This document shows positions 16,860 to 27,551 of a stretch of 64,000 nucleotides of DNA, piece by piece. The stretch spans positions 1-64,000 of the forward strand of contig CAYUYM010000002.1 in NCBI GenBank assembly GCA_964449305.1, written 5' to 3'. This DNA is from CAYUYM01 sp964449305. Its GTDB lineage: Bacteria > Bacteroidota > Ignavibacteria > SZUA-365 > CAYQST01. A model generated the notes under the pieces. It made no database searches, had not been told where the DNA came from, and saw nothing but the letters and a program-made list of their open reading frames with translations. The position numbers were made by a program, and so were the translations under genes. How positions within the stretch are numbered: position 1 is the stretch's first letter; each line of letters begins with the position of its first letter.

Positions 16860-18410
16860 GTGAAATGCATCGTCATCGTCTTCCTGGTCCTGGCCATGCT
16901 GCCGGGCTGCTCCACAAGGGAGCAGGAGGGCGCAGCAGCATCCGGAGAGGCGGCCGGACAGTACACCTGCCCCATGCATCCATCCGTGCTCAGCGACCGC
17001 CCCGGTGCCTGCCCGGTGTGCAACATGGCCCTGGTCAGGAAATCCGCCCAGAAGGAGATGAGCGCCGGGGAGGAGGCCATGCTCCGCACCGTCACGCTCT
17101 CGCCCTCCCAGCGCGTGCTCGCCAATGTGGCCACCACCCAGGTTGCGATGCGGGCGCTGGCGCGCGAGATCGCCCTCCCCGGTGTGGTGGATCATGCCGA
17201 ACCGCTCCAGGCCACCATCACCTCACGCGTCCGCGGCCGTGTGGAGAAGCTGCATGTCAACACCACGGGCGGGGTCGTCCGCCGCGGCGGCGCGCTCTGC
17301 GACATCTACAGCCCGGACCTCATCACCGCGCAGCAGGAGTATCTCACGATGCTGACCACCACCTCCGGGGCGACCGGCGGGGATGCCTCCACGCATGGCA
17401 GCATCCTCGCCACTGCGCGGCGACGCCTCCTCGATCACTTCGGGATGTCGGAAGCCCAGGTGCAGGAGCTGGAAACGACGCGCAGGGTGCGTGAGACCGT
17501 GACCATCCACACGACCATCGGCGGCACCGTCGTGCGCAAGGAGGTGCGCGAAGGGCAGTATGTGGCCGAGGGCGGCGTCCTGTTCCAGATCAGCGATCTC
17601 TCCCGCGTCTGGGTGTATGCCGAGGTGGGGGAGGGCGACCTGCGCTTCGTCCGCAGGGGACAGCCGGTGACCCTCCGTGCCGACGCCTGGCCGGGCGTGG
17701 CCTTCCAGGGGAGCGTCACCTTCATTGATCCCGTCGTGAACACGGCGACACGCACCGTGCGTGTGCGTGCTGAGTTCCCCAACGACGGAGGCCGCCTGAA
17801 ACCTGGCATGTTTGTCCAGGCCGTCATCGGCGCGTCGGTGGGGGCCGTGACGGCGGTGCCCACCACGGCCATCATCAACACCGGCACACGGTCCGTCGTG
17901 TGGGTGGAGGCGCGAAGCAACCAGTTTGAACCGCGCACGGTGACGACGGGCATCCGCTCCGAGGGGTTCACCGAGATCACGTCCGGCCTCTCGGAGGGGG
18001 AAACGGTGGTCGTTTCCGGTGGCTATCTCATCGATTCGGAGTCGCAGCTCCAGAATCCCGATGCCTGGCGTGCGGCCAACACCGCGCCGGCTCCTGCAAC
18101 GGGCTCCGCGGAACCGCCCGCGGCAGCCGATGCCGGCACGCCGGTGCGCACCATACGCATCACCGTGGATCTCGGCTACGAGCCAGAGGTCATCCGCGTG
18201 AAGAAGGGTGAAACGGTCCGGCTCCTGTTTGACCGGAAGGAGGATTCCGAGTGCAGTGAGGAGGTCGTGTTCAAGGACTTCGGCATCAAGCGCTTCCTCC
18301 CCGCCTTCAAGGCGACGCCCATCCTCCTCACACCGACAAATGCCGGAACCTTCACCTTCTCCTGCGGCATGGACATGCTGCACGGCAGACTCATCGTGGA
18401 GGAGAAATGA
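16860..18410 (+). CDS. cusB: CusB-type RND periplasmic adaptor with heavy-metal-binding and cupredoxin-like domains
   Basis: Lipoprotein adaptor (516 residues) linking inner-membrane pump and outer-membrane channel. I chose GTG at 16860 because AAGGAG lies 6 bases before it and it yields a clean lipobox (FLVLAMLPGC); ATG at 16827 is the alternative. After the lipid Cys comes a heavy-metal-binding domain (YTCPMHPSV...GACPVCNMALV), then the barrel-sandwich/hairpin core (GRVEKLHVNTTGGVVRRGGAL; VYAEVGEGDLRFVRRGQPV). A C-terminal ~85-residue cupredoxin-like module follows with RKEDSECSEEVVFKDFGI and FTFSCGMDMLHGRLIV. The MP/CPVC and CGMDM motifs suggest copper capture and delivery (inference); the extra domain is unusual for CusB. 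Confidence 0.86.
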   Translation: MKCIVIVFLVLAMLPGCSTREQEGAAASGEAAGQYTCPMHPSVLSDRPGACPVCNMALVRKSAQKEMSAGEEAMLRTVTLSPSQRVLANVATTQVAMRALAREIALPGVVDHAEPLQATITSRVRGRVEKLHVNTTGGVVRRGGALCDIYSPDLITAQQEYLTMLTTTSGATGGDASTHGSILATARRRLLDHFGMSEAQVQELETTRRVRETVTIHTTIGGTVVRKEVREGQYVAEGGVLFQISDLSRVWVYAEVGEGDLRFVRRGQPVTLRADAWPGVAFQGSVTFIDPVVNTATRTVRVRAEFPNDGGRLKPGMFVQAVIGASVGAVTAVPTTAIINTGTRSVVWVEARSNQFEPRTVTTGIRSEGFTEITSGLSEGETVVVSGGYLIDSESQLQNPDAWRAANTAPAPATGSAEPPAAADAGTPVRTIRITVDLGYEPEVIRVKKGETVRLLFDRKEDSECSEEVVFKDFGIKRFLPAFKATPILLTPTNAGTFTFSCGMDMLHGRLIVEEK

Positions 18411-18450
18411 TGTCGATTGTCAACAGCCCCACCTTGATGCCGGAGCGGCC

Positions 18451-21400
18451 ATGATCCACGCCATCATCGATTTCTGCGCCCGCAACCGCTTCCTCGTGAT
18501 CGTGGCCTACCTCGTGGTGACCGGCTTCGGCATCTGGGCCGTGGCGACGACGCCCGTGGATGCGATCCCGGATCTGTCCGAGAACCAGGTGATCCTCTTC
18601 ACCGAGTGGATGGGCCGGTCGCCGCAGCTTGTGGAGGACCAGGTCACCTTCCCGCTTGTCACCGCGCTGCAGGGCATCGCCGATGTGCAGGCCGTGCGTG
18701 CGCAATCCATGTTCGGGATGTCCTTCGTCTACATCATCTTCAACGACAGGACGGACCAGTACTGGGCGCGGACGCGCGTGCTGGAGAAGCTCACCTCGGT
18801 GCAGGGCAGCCTCCCGCGCGATGCGAGGGTGCAGCTCGGCCCCGATGGCACGGGCGTGGGGCATGTGTACTGGTACACACTCGAGGGACCGCTCGACCTC
18901 GGCGAACTGCGCGCCATCCAGGACTGGTACGTGCGTCTTCATCTCCAGGGCGTGCAGGGCGTGGCCGAGGTCGCCTCCATCGGCGGCCACGTTCGGCAGT
19001 ACCAGGTGGATGTGGACCCGGCAAAACTGCGCTCCTTCGGTCTCTCCATCAGCGATGTGCGCACCGCCATCCTGCGCTCCAACAACGACGTGGGCGGCAA
19101 GCTCATCGAACAGGCGGATCAGGAGATGTTCATCCGCGGCCAGGCCTACATCTCGTCGCTTGCCGACATCGAGAACATCGCCATCAGGACAGGCGCGGCC
19201 GGAACCCCGGTGTTCATCCGCGACATCGCCACCGTGCAGACGGGGGGCGACATCCGACGTGGAGCGCTGGAAAAGAACGGGGAGGGGCAGGTGGTGGGTG
19301 GCGTGATCGTCGCCCGGTCGGGGGAGAATCCCCGTGAGGTGATCGAGCGTGTCCGCCGGCGCATCGCGGAGATCAGCCCCGGCCTGCCGCCGGGCGTGTC
19401 GATCCACACGGCCTACGACAGGAGCAGCCTCATTGATGCCGCCGTCGGCACGCTGGAGAAGGCGCTCATCGAGGCATCCATCGTCGTCACCATCATCGTT
19501 CTCATCTTTCTTCTGCATTTCCGCAGCGTGCTGCGCGTCATCATCGAGATCCCCGTGGCCGTGCTCATCGCCTTCATCTTCATGCATGTGCTCGGCATCA
19601 CGAGCAACCTCATGTCCCTCGGAGGCATCGTCATCGCCATCGGCGTCATTGTGGACGCCTCCATCGTGCTGGTGGAGAACGCGCACCGAACCGTGGCACG
19701 GGCACAGGAGGAGCGCGGGGAGCTCCGACCGCAGGACTACATCGAGCTGTCCATCCAGTCCGCCAGGCAGGTGGGCCCGGCCATCTTCTTCTCCGTGCTG
19801 ATCATGGTCGTCTCCTTCCTGCCGGTGTTCCTGCTCGAGGGGCAGGAGGGGAGGCTGTTCCATCCACTGGCGTGGACCAAGACCTTCGTCCTCCTCGGAT
19901 CGGCCATCATCGCCATCACGCTCGTGCCGGTGCTCATGACGCTGCTCACACGCGGTCGTTTCAGACCTGAACACCGCAATCCCGTCACCCGCGTTCTCAA
20001 CGCGCTCTATGCGCCGGTCATCCACTGGGTGCTGCGGCACCCCGCCATCACCATCGGCATCAACGTGCTGGCGCTGCTCATCACGGTGCCCATGGTGATG
20101 CGCACCGGGTCCGAGTTCATGCCGCCGCTGGATGAGGGCAGCCTGCTCTTCATGCCCGTCACACTCCCGTCGGCCTCCATCACCGAGGTCAACCGCATCC
20201 TCCAAGTGCAGGACGCCATCATCAGGTCCGTGCCGGAGGTGGAATCGGTGCTTGGCAAGACCGGCCGCGCGGAGACGGCCACCGACCCCGCGCCGGTGAG
20301 CATGATCGAGACCATCATCCTGCTGAAACCGCGCGACCAGTGGCGCCCCGGCGTCACGAAGGACGACATCATCGCGGAGCTCGACGCCCGCCTCCAGATT
20401 CCCGGCGTGCGCAACGGCTGGACGCAGCCCATCATCAACCGCATCAACATGCTGGCCACGGGCGTGCGCACGGATCTGGGTGTGAAGATCTTCGGCTCCA
20501 ACCTCGACACGCTCGAGATGCTCGCCGTGGAGGCCGAGAAGATCCTGCGCGACATCCCCGGTGCTGCGGATCTCTATGCCGAGCGCACCATCGGCGGCGT
20601 GTTTCTCGACATCGACATCGACCGTGATGCGGTGGCCCGCCTGGGTGTGACCACGGCCGATGTGCAGGACGTGATCGAGACGGCCATCGGCGGCGAGAAC
20701 ATCACGTCGGTGTACGACGGCCGGCGGCGCTTTCCGCTGCGTGTGCGCATCGCCCGCGAGTTGCGTGACAACATCGACGCCATCGCCAGCCTCCCCGTGC
20801 CGGTGAACGTGACCACTGCGGAGGCGGCCACCCCCACGGACGCCCCTCCCGCCGAACCGGCGGCTGCAGGCATGGGCGGCATGTCCATGGCGGGCGGCGG
20901 TGGCGGGGCACCGGCATCGGTCGCCGGGCCGGCGGCAGCCGCGGCGACGGGCGACGAGCGCATGACGGTGAGCAGCCGAGCCTACGTTCCGCTGTCCCAG
21001 CTTGCCACCATTCGCATGACACCGGGGCCGTCGATGATCTCGAGCGAGGACGCGAAGCTGCGTTCCATCGTGATGCTCAACGTCCGCGGCCGCGACATGG
21101 GTGGCTTCGTCACCGAGGCGCGCGAAAAGCTCGCCGGGGCGCTGAAGCTCCCCGCAGGCTACACCCTGCTGTGGAGCGGGCAGTGGGAGAACCAGCTCCG
21201 TGCCAGGGCCCGGCTGCAGGTGGTGATGCCCGTCGTGTTCCTCATTATTTTCGTGCTCCTCTATGTCATCACACGCGATTTTGTCGAGGCTGGCATCGTG
21301 ATGCTCTCTGTGCCCTTCGCCCTCGTTGGCGGGGTGTACTTCCTGTACGCGCTCGGCTTCAACTTTTCCGTGGCCGTGTGGGTGGGCTTCATCGCCCTCT

Positions 21401-21786
21401 ATGGCGTGGCCGTGGAGACCGGTGTGGTGATGGTCGTCTACCTGCACGAGGCGCTCGACCGCCGCATCCTGGCGCACAGGCGCGGCGAGCGGGGACCGCT
21501 GACGCAGGCCGACATCGATGAGGCCACGCGCGAAGGGTCCATCCTCCGCCTGCGGCCGAAGGTCATGACGGTGGGGACCTCCCTCATCGGCCTGATCCCC
21601 GTGATGTGGAGCACCGGCGTGGGCGCCGACATGATGAAACCGCTCGTCGCCCCCATGATCGGCGGCCTCATCACCTCCGCCGTGCATGTGCTCGTGGTCA
21701 CCCCCGTGCTTTTCAAGATCATGAAGTCGCGTGCCCTGAGGAAGGGCTCGCTCGAGCTCTCCAAGATGGCGGACTGGATGCGGTGA
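18451..21786 (+). CDS. cusA: Cu(I)/Ag(I)-type heavy-metal RND efflux pump CusA
   Basis: Inner-membrane proton-driven trimeric exporter, 1111 residues with the two-fold RND layout. TM4 carries the proton-relay aspartate (VIVDASIVLVENAH, D402). Three methionines sit at residues 568 (LLFMPVTLPS), 618 (VSMIETI) and 667 (INMLATG), exactly 5 less than the Met triad 573/623/672 of E. coli CusA, favouring monovalent copper/silver over Zn/Co. Unusual: a ~55-residue Ala/Pro/Gly insert with Met-rich GMGGMSMAGG lies at about residues 787-842, where CusA has a short linker. Start 18451 is preceded by GGAG, 40 bp after cusB. Confidence 0.93.
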   Translation: MIHAIIDFCARNRFLVIVAYLVVTGFGIWAVATTPVDAIPDLSENQVILFTEWMGRSPQLVEDQVTFPLVTALQGIADVQAVRAQSMFGMSFVYIIFNDRTDQYWARTRVLEKLTSVQGSLPRDARVQLGPDGTGVGHVYWYTLEGPLDLGELRAIQDWYVRLHLQGVQGVAEVASIGGHVRQYQVDVDPAKLRSFGLSISDVRTAILRSNNDVGGKLIEQADQEMFIRGQAYISSLADIENIAIRTGAAGTPVFIRDIATVQTGGDIRRGALEKNGEGQVVGGVIVARSGENPREVIERVRRRIAEISPGLPPGVSIHTAYDRSSLIDAAVGTLEKALIEASIVVTIIVLIFLLHFRSVLRVIIEIPVAVLIAFIFMHVLGITSNLMSLGGIVIAIGVIVDASIVLVENAHRTVARAQEERGELRPQDYIELSIQSARQVGPAIFFSVLIMVVSFLPVFLLEGQEGRLFHPLAWTKTFVLLGSAIIAITLVPVLMTLLTRGRFRPEHRNPVTRVLNALYAPVIHWVLRHPAITIGINVLALLITVPMVMRTGSEFMPPLDEGSLLFMPVTLPSASITEVNRILQVQDAIIRSVPEVESVLGKTGRAETATDPAPVSMIETIILLKPRDQWRPGVTKDDIIAELDARLQIPGVRNGWTQPIINRINMLATGVRTDLGVKIFGSNLDTLEMLAVEAEKILRDIPGAADLYAERTIGGVFLDIDIDRDAVARLGVTTADVQDVIETAIGGENITSVYDGRRRFPLRVRIARELRDNIDAIASLPVPVNVTTAEAATPTDAPPAEPAAAGMGGMSMAGGGGGAPASVAGPAAAAATGDERMTVSSRAYVPLSQLATIRMTPGPSMISSEDAKLRSIVMLNVRGRDMGGFVTEAREKLAGALKLPAGYTLLWSGQWENQLRARARLQVVMPVVFLIIFVLLYVITRDFVEAGIVMLSVPFALVGGVYFLYALGFNFSVAVWVGFIALYGVAVETGVVMVVYLHEALDRRILAHRRGERGPLTQADIDEATREGSILRLRPKVMTVGTSLIGLIPVMWSTGVGADMMKPLVAPMIGGLITSAVHVLVVTPVLFKIMKSRALRKGSLELSKMADWMR

Positions 21787-21915
21787 AACGGGGGATGCCC
21801 TCGCGTGCGGTTCCCTCCGCACGCTGGGGCACGCCACACATGTTGGAGGGAAGCGGCCATCCCGGTATTTTTCTCGTCGGAAATCGTTTGACTCATCAGC
21901 AGAGAAAGCTTCGAA

Positions 21916-23223
21916 GTGCATACACGAAACGTCTTCATGGAAACCTACGGCTGTCAGATGAACTTCGCGGACAGCGAGATCATCGCAGGCATCCTCCACG
22001 AGCACAACTTCCGGCAGTGCGGGGAGATCGAGACCGCGGATGTCATCTTCCTCAACACCTGTTCCATCCGCGAGCACGCCGAACAGCGCGTCTACGGGCG
22101 CCTGGAGAATCTCGGTCACCTGAAGCGGAGGAATCCGCGCCTCGTGGTGGGCATTCTCGGCTGCATGGCCGAGCGCCTGCGCCACGACCTCATCGAGGAG
22201 CGGCAACTGGTGGACATCGTCTGCGGGCCGGACGAATACCGCTCCCTGCCCGCGCTCATCGATCACGCCCTGCTTGGTGAGAAGGGCATCCGTGTGAAGC
22301 TGTCGCGGACGGAGACCTACGACGACATCATCCCGTAGCGCACCGCATCCAGCAGCGCCTGGCTGGCGGTGATGCGCGGCTGCGACAAGTTCTGTGCCTA
22401 TTGCGTCGTGCCCTACACCCGCGGGCGTGAACGCAGCCGCAACCTCGAATCCATCATCGCCGAGGTGCACCGGCTCGCGTCGGAGGGCGTCCGCGAGCTC
22501 ACCCTGCTCGGCCAGAACGTCAACTCCTACAACGACGAGGGCCGTGATTTTTCGGACCTGCTCGCCGCTGTCGCCGACGCGGAACCGGGCATGCGCATCC
22601 GCTTCACCACATCGCATCCGCAGGACATGTCCGACACGCTGATCGACACCATCGCCTCGCGCCGCAACCTGTGCAACACCATCCAGCTTCCGGTGCAGAG
22701 CGGCTCCAACCGCATTCTCGCCGCCATGAAACGCGACTACACCCGCGAGCACTACCGGGGCCTTGTGGAGAAGATCCGCGCCGCCATGCCGGACGCGACC
22801 ATCACCACCGATTTCATCGCCGGCTTCCCGGGTGAAACGGAGGAGGACCACGAGGACACGCTGGCGCTCATGCGCGAGGTCCGCTTCGATTCCGCCTTCA
22901 TGTTCAAGTACTCGCCGCGGGAGAACACCCGTGCGTGGGACTTCGGGGACGACGTCCCGGACGATGTGAAGACGCGCCGCCTCAACGACATCATCGTGCT
23001 GCAGCATCGGATCGCCCTCGAACGCAACCGCGCGATGATCGGCACCGAGGAGGAGATCCTGCTCGAGGGACCGAGCAGGCGCTCCGACGCGGACTGGGTG
23101 GGCCGCACCGACGGCAACAAACCCGTGATCGTGCCCTTCGACGGCTTCACCGCCGGGCAGCTTCTGCGCGTGCGCATCACGGATGCGAGCTCGGCCACGC
23201 TGTTCGGGGAGCTCCCCGCCTGA
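21916..23223 (+). pseudogene. miaB: MiaB tRNA methylthiotransferase interrupted by in-frame amber codon
   Basis: Radical-SAM enzyme that would add the 2-methylthio group to i6A37 of tRNAs. GTG at 21916 opens the N-terminal domain with its three cluster cysteines (YGCQMN, NTCSIRE, GCMAE). The reading frame hits TAG at 22336-22338 right after ETYDDIIP, yet continues in the same frame with SSAWLAVMRGCDKFCAYC (radical-SAM CxxxCxxC) and runs through a C-terminal TRAM-like domain to 23223. Without the TAG the protein would be 435 residues, normal for MiaB. The two fragments are 21916-22338 and 22369-23223 (from an internal ATG). Either a true nonsense mutation or a base error; a TAC or TAT codon there would restore the common IPYR/IP-x-R context (inference). 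Confidence 0.85.
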
Positions 23224-23257
23224 CGCATCCCGGCCTGCGGGGGACATGGTTTTTTCG

Positions 23258-23265
23258 TACATTTG
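23258..23265 (+). promoter_or_regulatory. Candidate -7 promoter element (TACATTTG)
   Basis: Exact match to the Bacteroidota primary-sigma -7 consensus TAnnTTTG, 35 bp after the miaB stop and ~100 bp before the sigma-54 activator start; would leave a leader of roughly 95 bases. Inferred from the consensus only. Confidence 0.5.
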
Positions 23266-23367
23266 ATGCCGGATCCATGCAAGGATTCATCCCCGTATCG
23301 TCATGACCCCAGCACCGCACCCAGCACTGAATCCTCCTCCATCCCGCACCACCGGGAGGCGTTTCTG

Positions 23368-24551
<1,184 letters not shown>

Positions 24552-24555
<4 letters not shown>

Positions 24556-25076
24556 CCAGCCGTTCAACGTCCCGCGTCCTTGTGCTGTGCTGCGTGGCTG
24601 CCGCCTGTGTTCTCATTGGAGCCGGCTGCAACTACTCCTTCACGGGAGCTGCGGTGCCACCACACTGGAAGTCCATCGCCATCCCCCTGTTCGAGGACGA
24701 AAGCGCCTTCGGGCAGCCATCGTTGCGGGAGAACCTCACGAACAGCCTCATCTCCAGGATCCAGCGCGACAACACGCTGCAGCTCGCCGACCGGCAGGCG
24801 GCCACGGTGGAGCTGAAGGGGCGCATCACAACCATCAACGCCGACAAACCCCTCGCCGTCGCACCCGGCGAGCAATCCTCCCGTCTCCAGGTGATAATCT
24901 CCGTAGCCGCGGAGCTCCTCGACAACACCACGAAAAAAACCGTCTGGACGAAGACGTTCCAGGCCACGGGCGAGTACAACGCCGCAGCCGGCGCCGTTGG
25001 TCGCGATGAAGGCATCCAGAAGGCCATCGACAAACTTTCGGATGATCTCTTGCTCGAAACCATGTCTTCTTGGTAA
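24552..25076 (+). CDS. lptE: LptE-like LPS-assembly lipoprotein
   Basis: A 174-residue lipoprotein: signal peptide ending in the lipobox LIGAGC, then YSFTGAAVPPHWKSIAIPLFEDES, a characteristic FCB LptE opening, and an alpha/beta core (NLTNSLISRIQRDNTLQLADR; VELKGRITTIN). It should plug the LptD barrel (partly encoded at the left window edge) in the outer membrane. Translationally coupled to the sigma-54 activator by ATGA and followed within 50 bp by a glycosyltransferase, suggesting envelope-related expression. Confidence 0.82.
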
Positions 25077-25121
25077 ATTTGTGTCTTGTTTTCTACACTC
25101 ATTGAGGTGGTGATTGAGATT

Positions 25122-26588
25122 ATGGAACATTTGATACTCGGTGCATATTTCGTCTGTCTTTCGATCCTGTTTTTGTTCAGCACCCATGGCTTCGTCATGG
25201 TGTACTACTACTTCAAGAACAAGGACAGGCGGCCCGCTCGGAAGGACGTGCTCGATGAGTATCCGATGGTGACGGTCCAGCTCCCTCTCTACAACGAGCT
25301 CTATGTGGTGGAACGGCTCATCGACGCCGTCTGCGACATCGAGTATCCGAGGGACAGGATGGAAATCCAGGTGCTTGATGATTCAACCGATGAAACGGTG
25401 GACCTCGTTGCGCGCCTCGTCGCCACAAAACGTCAGCTCGGCTTCGACATTGTCCAGGTGAGGCGTGATTCACGTGCCGGATTCAAGGCTGGAGCTCTTC
25501 GCGAGGGATTGAGCAGGGCGAAAGGCGAGTTCATCGCCATCTTCGACGCCGACTTTGTCCCCCGGAAAGAATTCCTGTCGGAAACAATGCGGCACTTCGT
25601 CAACGACTCCATCGGCATGGTGCAGACCCGCTGGGAACACCTCAACAACGACTATTCGGTGTTGACGCGCGCCCAGGCCATTGCGCTCGACGGGCACTTC
25701 GTCATCGAGCAGCAGGTGCGCAACAAGACGGATTTCTTCATCAACTTCAACGGCACCGCCGGCGTCTGGCGCAAGTCCTGCATCCTCGATGCCGGGAACT
25801 GGGAGGACGACACCATCACCGAGGATCTGGATCTGAGCTATCGCGCCCAGCTCAGGGGGTGGAAGTTCGTGTACCTCAACACCGTCACCTCCCCGGCTGA
25901 GCTGCCATCGGAAATCAACGCCCTGAAATCCCAGCAGTTCCGTTGGACCAAGGGCGCAATCGAGACGGCGAAGAAGATCCTCCCGCGCGTCTGGAAGGCG
26001 AAGCTCCCGTTCCGCGTCAAGCTCCAGAGCACCTTCCACCTCACCAACAACATCGTCTTTCCCTTCATTCTTCTGACAGGCATCCTCCAGGTCCCCCTCA
26101 TCTTCATCAAGCAGAGCGGGGAATACGAGACCTTCTTCCTCTTCATGTCCGTCTTCGTGCTCGCCTTCGTCGCATCCTTCCTCTTCTACCTGTACTCCCA
26201 GAAGGATGTGTATGCGGACTGGAAGAAACGCATCTTCCTGTTCCCGCTCTTCATGGCCGGATCCATGGGCTTCGCCGTGAACAATTCCAAGGCGGTGATC
26301 GAGGGCCTCATCAACAAGAAAAGCGCCTTCATCCGCACGCCGAAGTTCCGCATCGAAAAGGTGGGCGACAAGTGGCAGAACAAGAAGTACCGCGTCGGCG
26401 GGAAGCGCCGCGTCACCTTCTCCATCATCCTCGAGCTCGTTCTCGCCGCCTACTGCCTCATCGGCGTCGGCGCGTCGTTCTACTTTGTCGAGATCGCGGC
26501 CCTGCCGTTCCAGCTCATGTTCTTCTTCGGTTTCGCCATCGTCGGGTCCATGTCCATCCGACACGCGCTCTTCGCCGGCCATTCCTGA
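25122..26588 (+). CDS. Processive family-2 glycosyltransferase (cellulose-synthase-like)
   Basis: Inner-membrane glycosyltransferase of about 488 residues. The cytosolic GT-A domain shows all GT2 processive motifs: VQVRRDSRAGFKAGAL near the donor site, DAD (FDADFVP), TED (ITEDLDLSYRAQLRGW) and QxxRW (SQQFRWTKG), followed by a four-helix C-terminal membrane region. It lacks a PilZ domain. Relatives make beta-glucans or glycosylate lipids; the product is unknown. Start 25122 (MEHLIL) has a nearby GAGG; TTG at 25086 and GTG at 25107 are in-frame alternatives. Proximity to lptE hints at a surface-glycan role (inference). Confidence 0.85.
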   Translation: MEHLILGAYFVCLSILFLFSTHGFVMVYYYFKNKDRRPARKDVLDEYPMVTVQLPLYNELYVVERLIDAVCDIEYPRDRMEIQVLDDSTDETVDLVARLVATKRQLGFDIVQVRRDSRAGFKAGALREGLSRAKGEFIAIFDADFVPRKEFLSETMRHFVNDSIGMVQTRWEHLNNDYSVLTRAQAIALDGHFVIEQQVRNKTDFFINFNGTAGVWRKSCILDAGNWEDDTITEDLDLSYRAQLRGWKFVYLNTVTSPAELPSEINALKSQQFRWTKGAIETAKKILPRVWKAKLPFRVKLQSTFHLTNNIVFPFILLTGILQVPLIFIKQSGEYETFFLFMSVFVLAFVASFLFYLYSQKDVYADWKKRIFLFPLFMAGSMGFAVNNSKAVIEGLINKKSAFIRTPKFRIEKVGDKWQNKKYRVGGKRRVTFSIILELVLAAYCLIGVGASFYFVEIAALPFQLMFFFGFAIVGSMSIRHALFAGHS

Positions 26589-26707
26589 TCGCCACGCGAT
26601 CCGCCTCCACCCCATCCGTCATCGGATCATGGTCACAGACGCTTTCCCCGCTGTCGGCTGCGATCCGATGATGCGTTTCGGACCCGCCCCCTCCCAAGGA
26701 CGACGCC

Positions 26708-27538
26708 ATGGATGACACCCTCGACAGACTCCGGCAGCAGCTCGCGGACGCCGCGCACTCCCCCGTGTTCGCGCGCCTCGCCGATGCCCTGCTCGACGCG
26801 GGGGAACTGCAGGAGGCGTGGGCCGTGTGCCGCGAGGGCATCCGCCTCCATCCACGCTATGTGACGGGCCACGTCGTCACAGCCAAGGCCGCAGCCTGCC
26901 TCGGCCGCTTTGCCGAGGCGCACGATCTGCTGCTCCAGGCCCTCGACATCCTGCCGCACTGCCCTGCGGCGCAGCGCCTGCTCGACGCCCTGCCGGACAT
27001 CGAGCTCCGTTTTCCCCAGCGCTCCCACAACGTCCTCCTCGACACGGAACGCCACCATCTCGCGGGCATCGAACGACCCCCGCCGCGCCGCCGCCCCCGC
27101 TCCGTCGGCAACCTTGCCCCCGACCGGCGCGAGCTCGCCCGCATCGCCGAGTCCATCCCGATGACGGTGGCACCGCCGGTGCCGCCGGACATCCTCATCC
27201 CGACCCCCGTGGAGGAGGACCATGCTCTCATGCCAGGTGGATCGGTGGAGGACAACCTTGAACACCTCGCCCAGGTGCTTGAGACGGCACGCATCCCCAT
27301 CGTGGAGGAGGATCCGGACACGCAGCCCCCAGAGGCACGGGGCGACTTCGGGCCCGACACCTCCCGCCGGCCCGCCACCGAGACGCTCGCATCCATCTAC
27401 CTGAAACAGGGGCGCGTGGAGCAGGCCATCGAGATCTACGAGATCCTGGCACGGCGTTCGCCGCAGCGCCGCCACGAATTCCACCAGCGCATCGAAGAAC
27501 TGCGCGCCATGCCGCCCGAAGGCGAGCTGGCGCCCTGA
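26708..27538 (+). CDS. TPR-containing protein
   Basis: A 276-residue soluble protein with three N-terminal TPR-like helical hairpins (residues ~5-100: AHSPVFARLADALLDAGELQEAW; GRFAEAHDLLLQALDILP), a proline/acidic linker of ~110 residues and one more TPR near the C-terminus (TETLASIYLKQGRVEQAIEIYEILARRSPQ). No catalytic motif. Lies 13 bp before the hydrolase gene, so likely co-transcribed with it. Function unknown. Confidence 0.78.
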   Translation: MDDTLDRLRQQLADAAHSPVFARLADALLDAGELQEAWAVCREGIRLHPRYVTGHVVTAKAAACLGRFAEAHDLLLQALDILPHCPAAQRLLDALPDIELRFPQRSHNVLLDTERHHLAGIERPPPRRRPRSVGNLAPDRRELARIAESIPMTVAPPVPPDILIPTPVEEDHALMPGGSVEDNLEHLAQVLETARIPIVEEDPDTQPPEARGDFGPDTSRRPATETLASIYLKQGRVEQAIEIYEILARRSPQRRHEFHQRIEELRAMPPEGELAP

Positions 27539-27551
27539 CAAGGAGACCACC

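Noticed and set aside
21803..21824. 8-bp GC hairpin after cusA as an intrinsic terminator
   Set aside because: Stem is short, no U tract follows, and it could arise by chance in GC-rich DNA; left out of the feature list.
22336..22338. TAG read as pyrrolysine or other recoded amino acid in miaB
   Set aside because: No pyl genes or recoding elements in view, and MiaB needs no such residue; error or nonsense mutation is simpler.
18391..23262. 1623-codon open frame on the minus strand opposite cusA and miaB
   Set aside because: It mirrors well-supported plus-strand genes, is His/Asp/Gly-rich as expected for an antisense frame in GC-rich DNA, and has no family motif.
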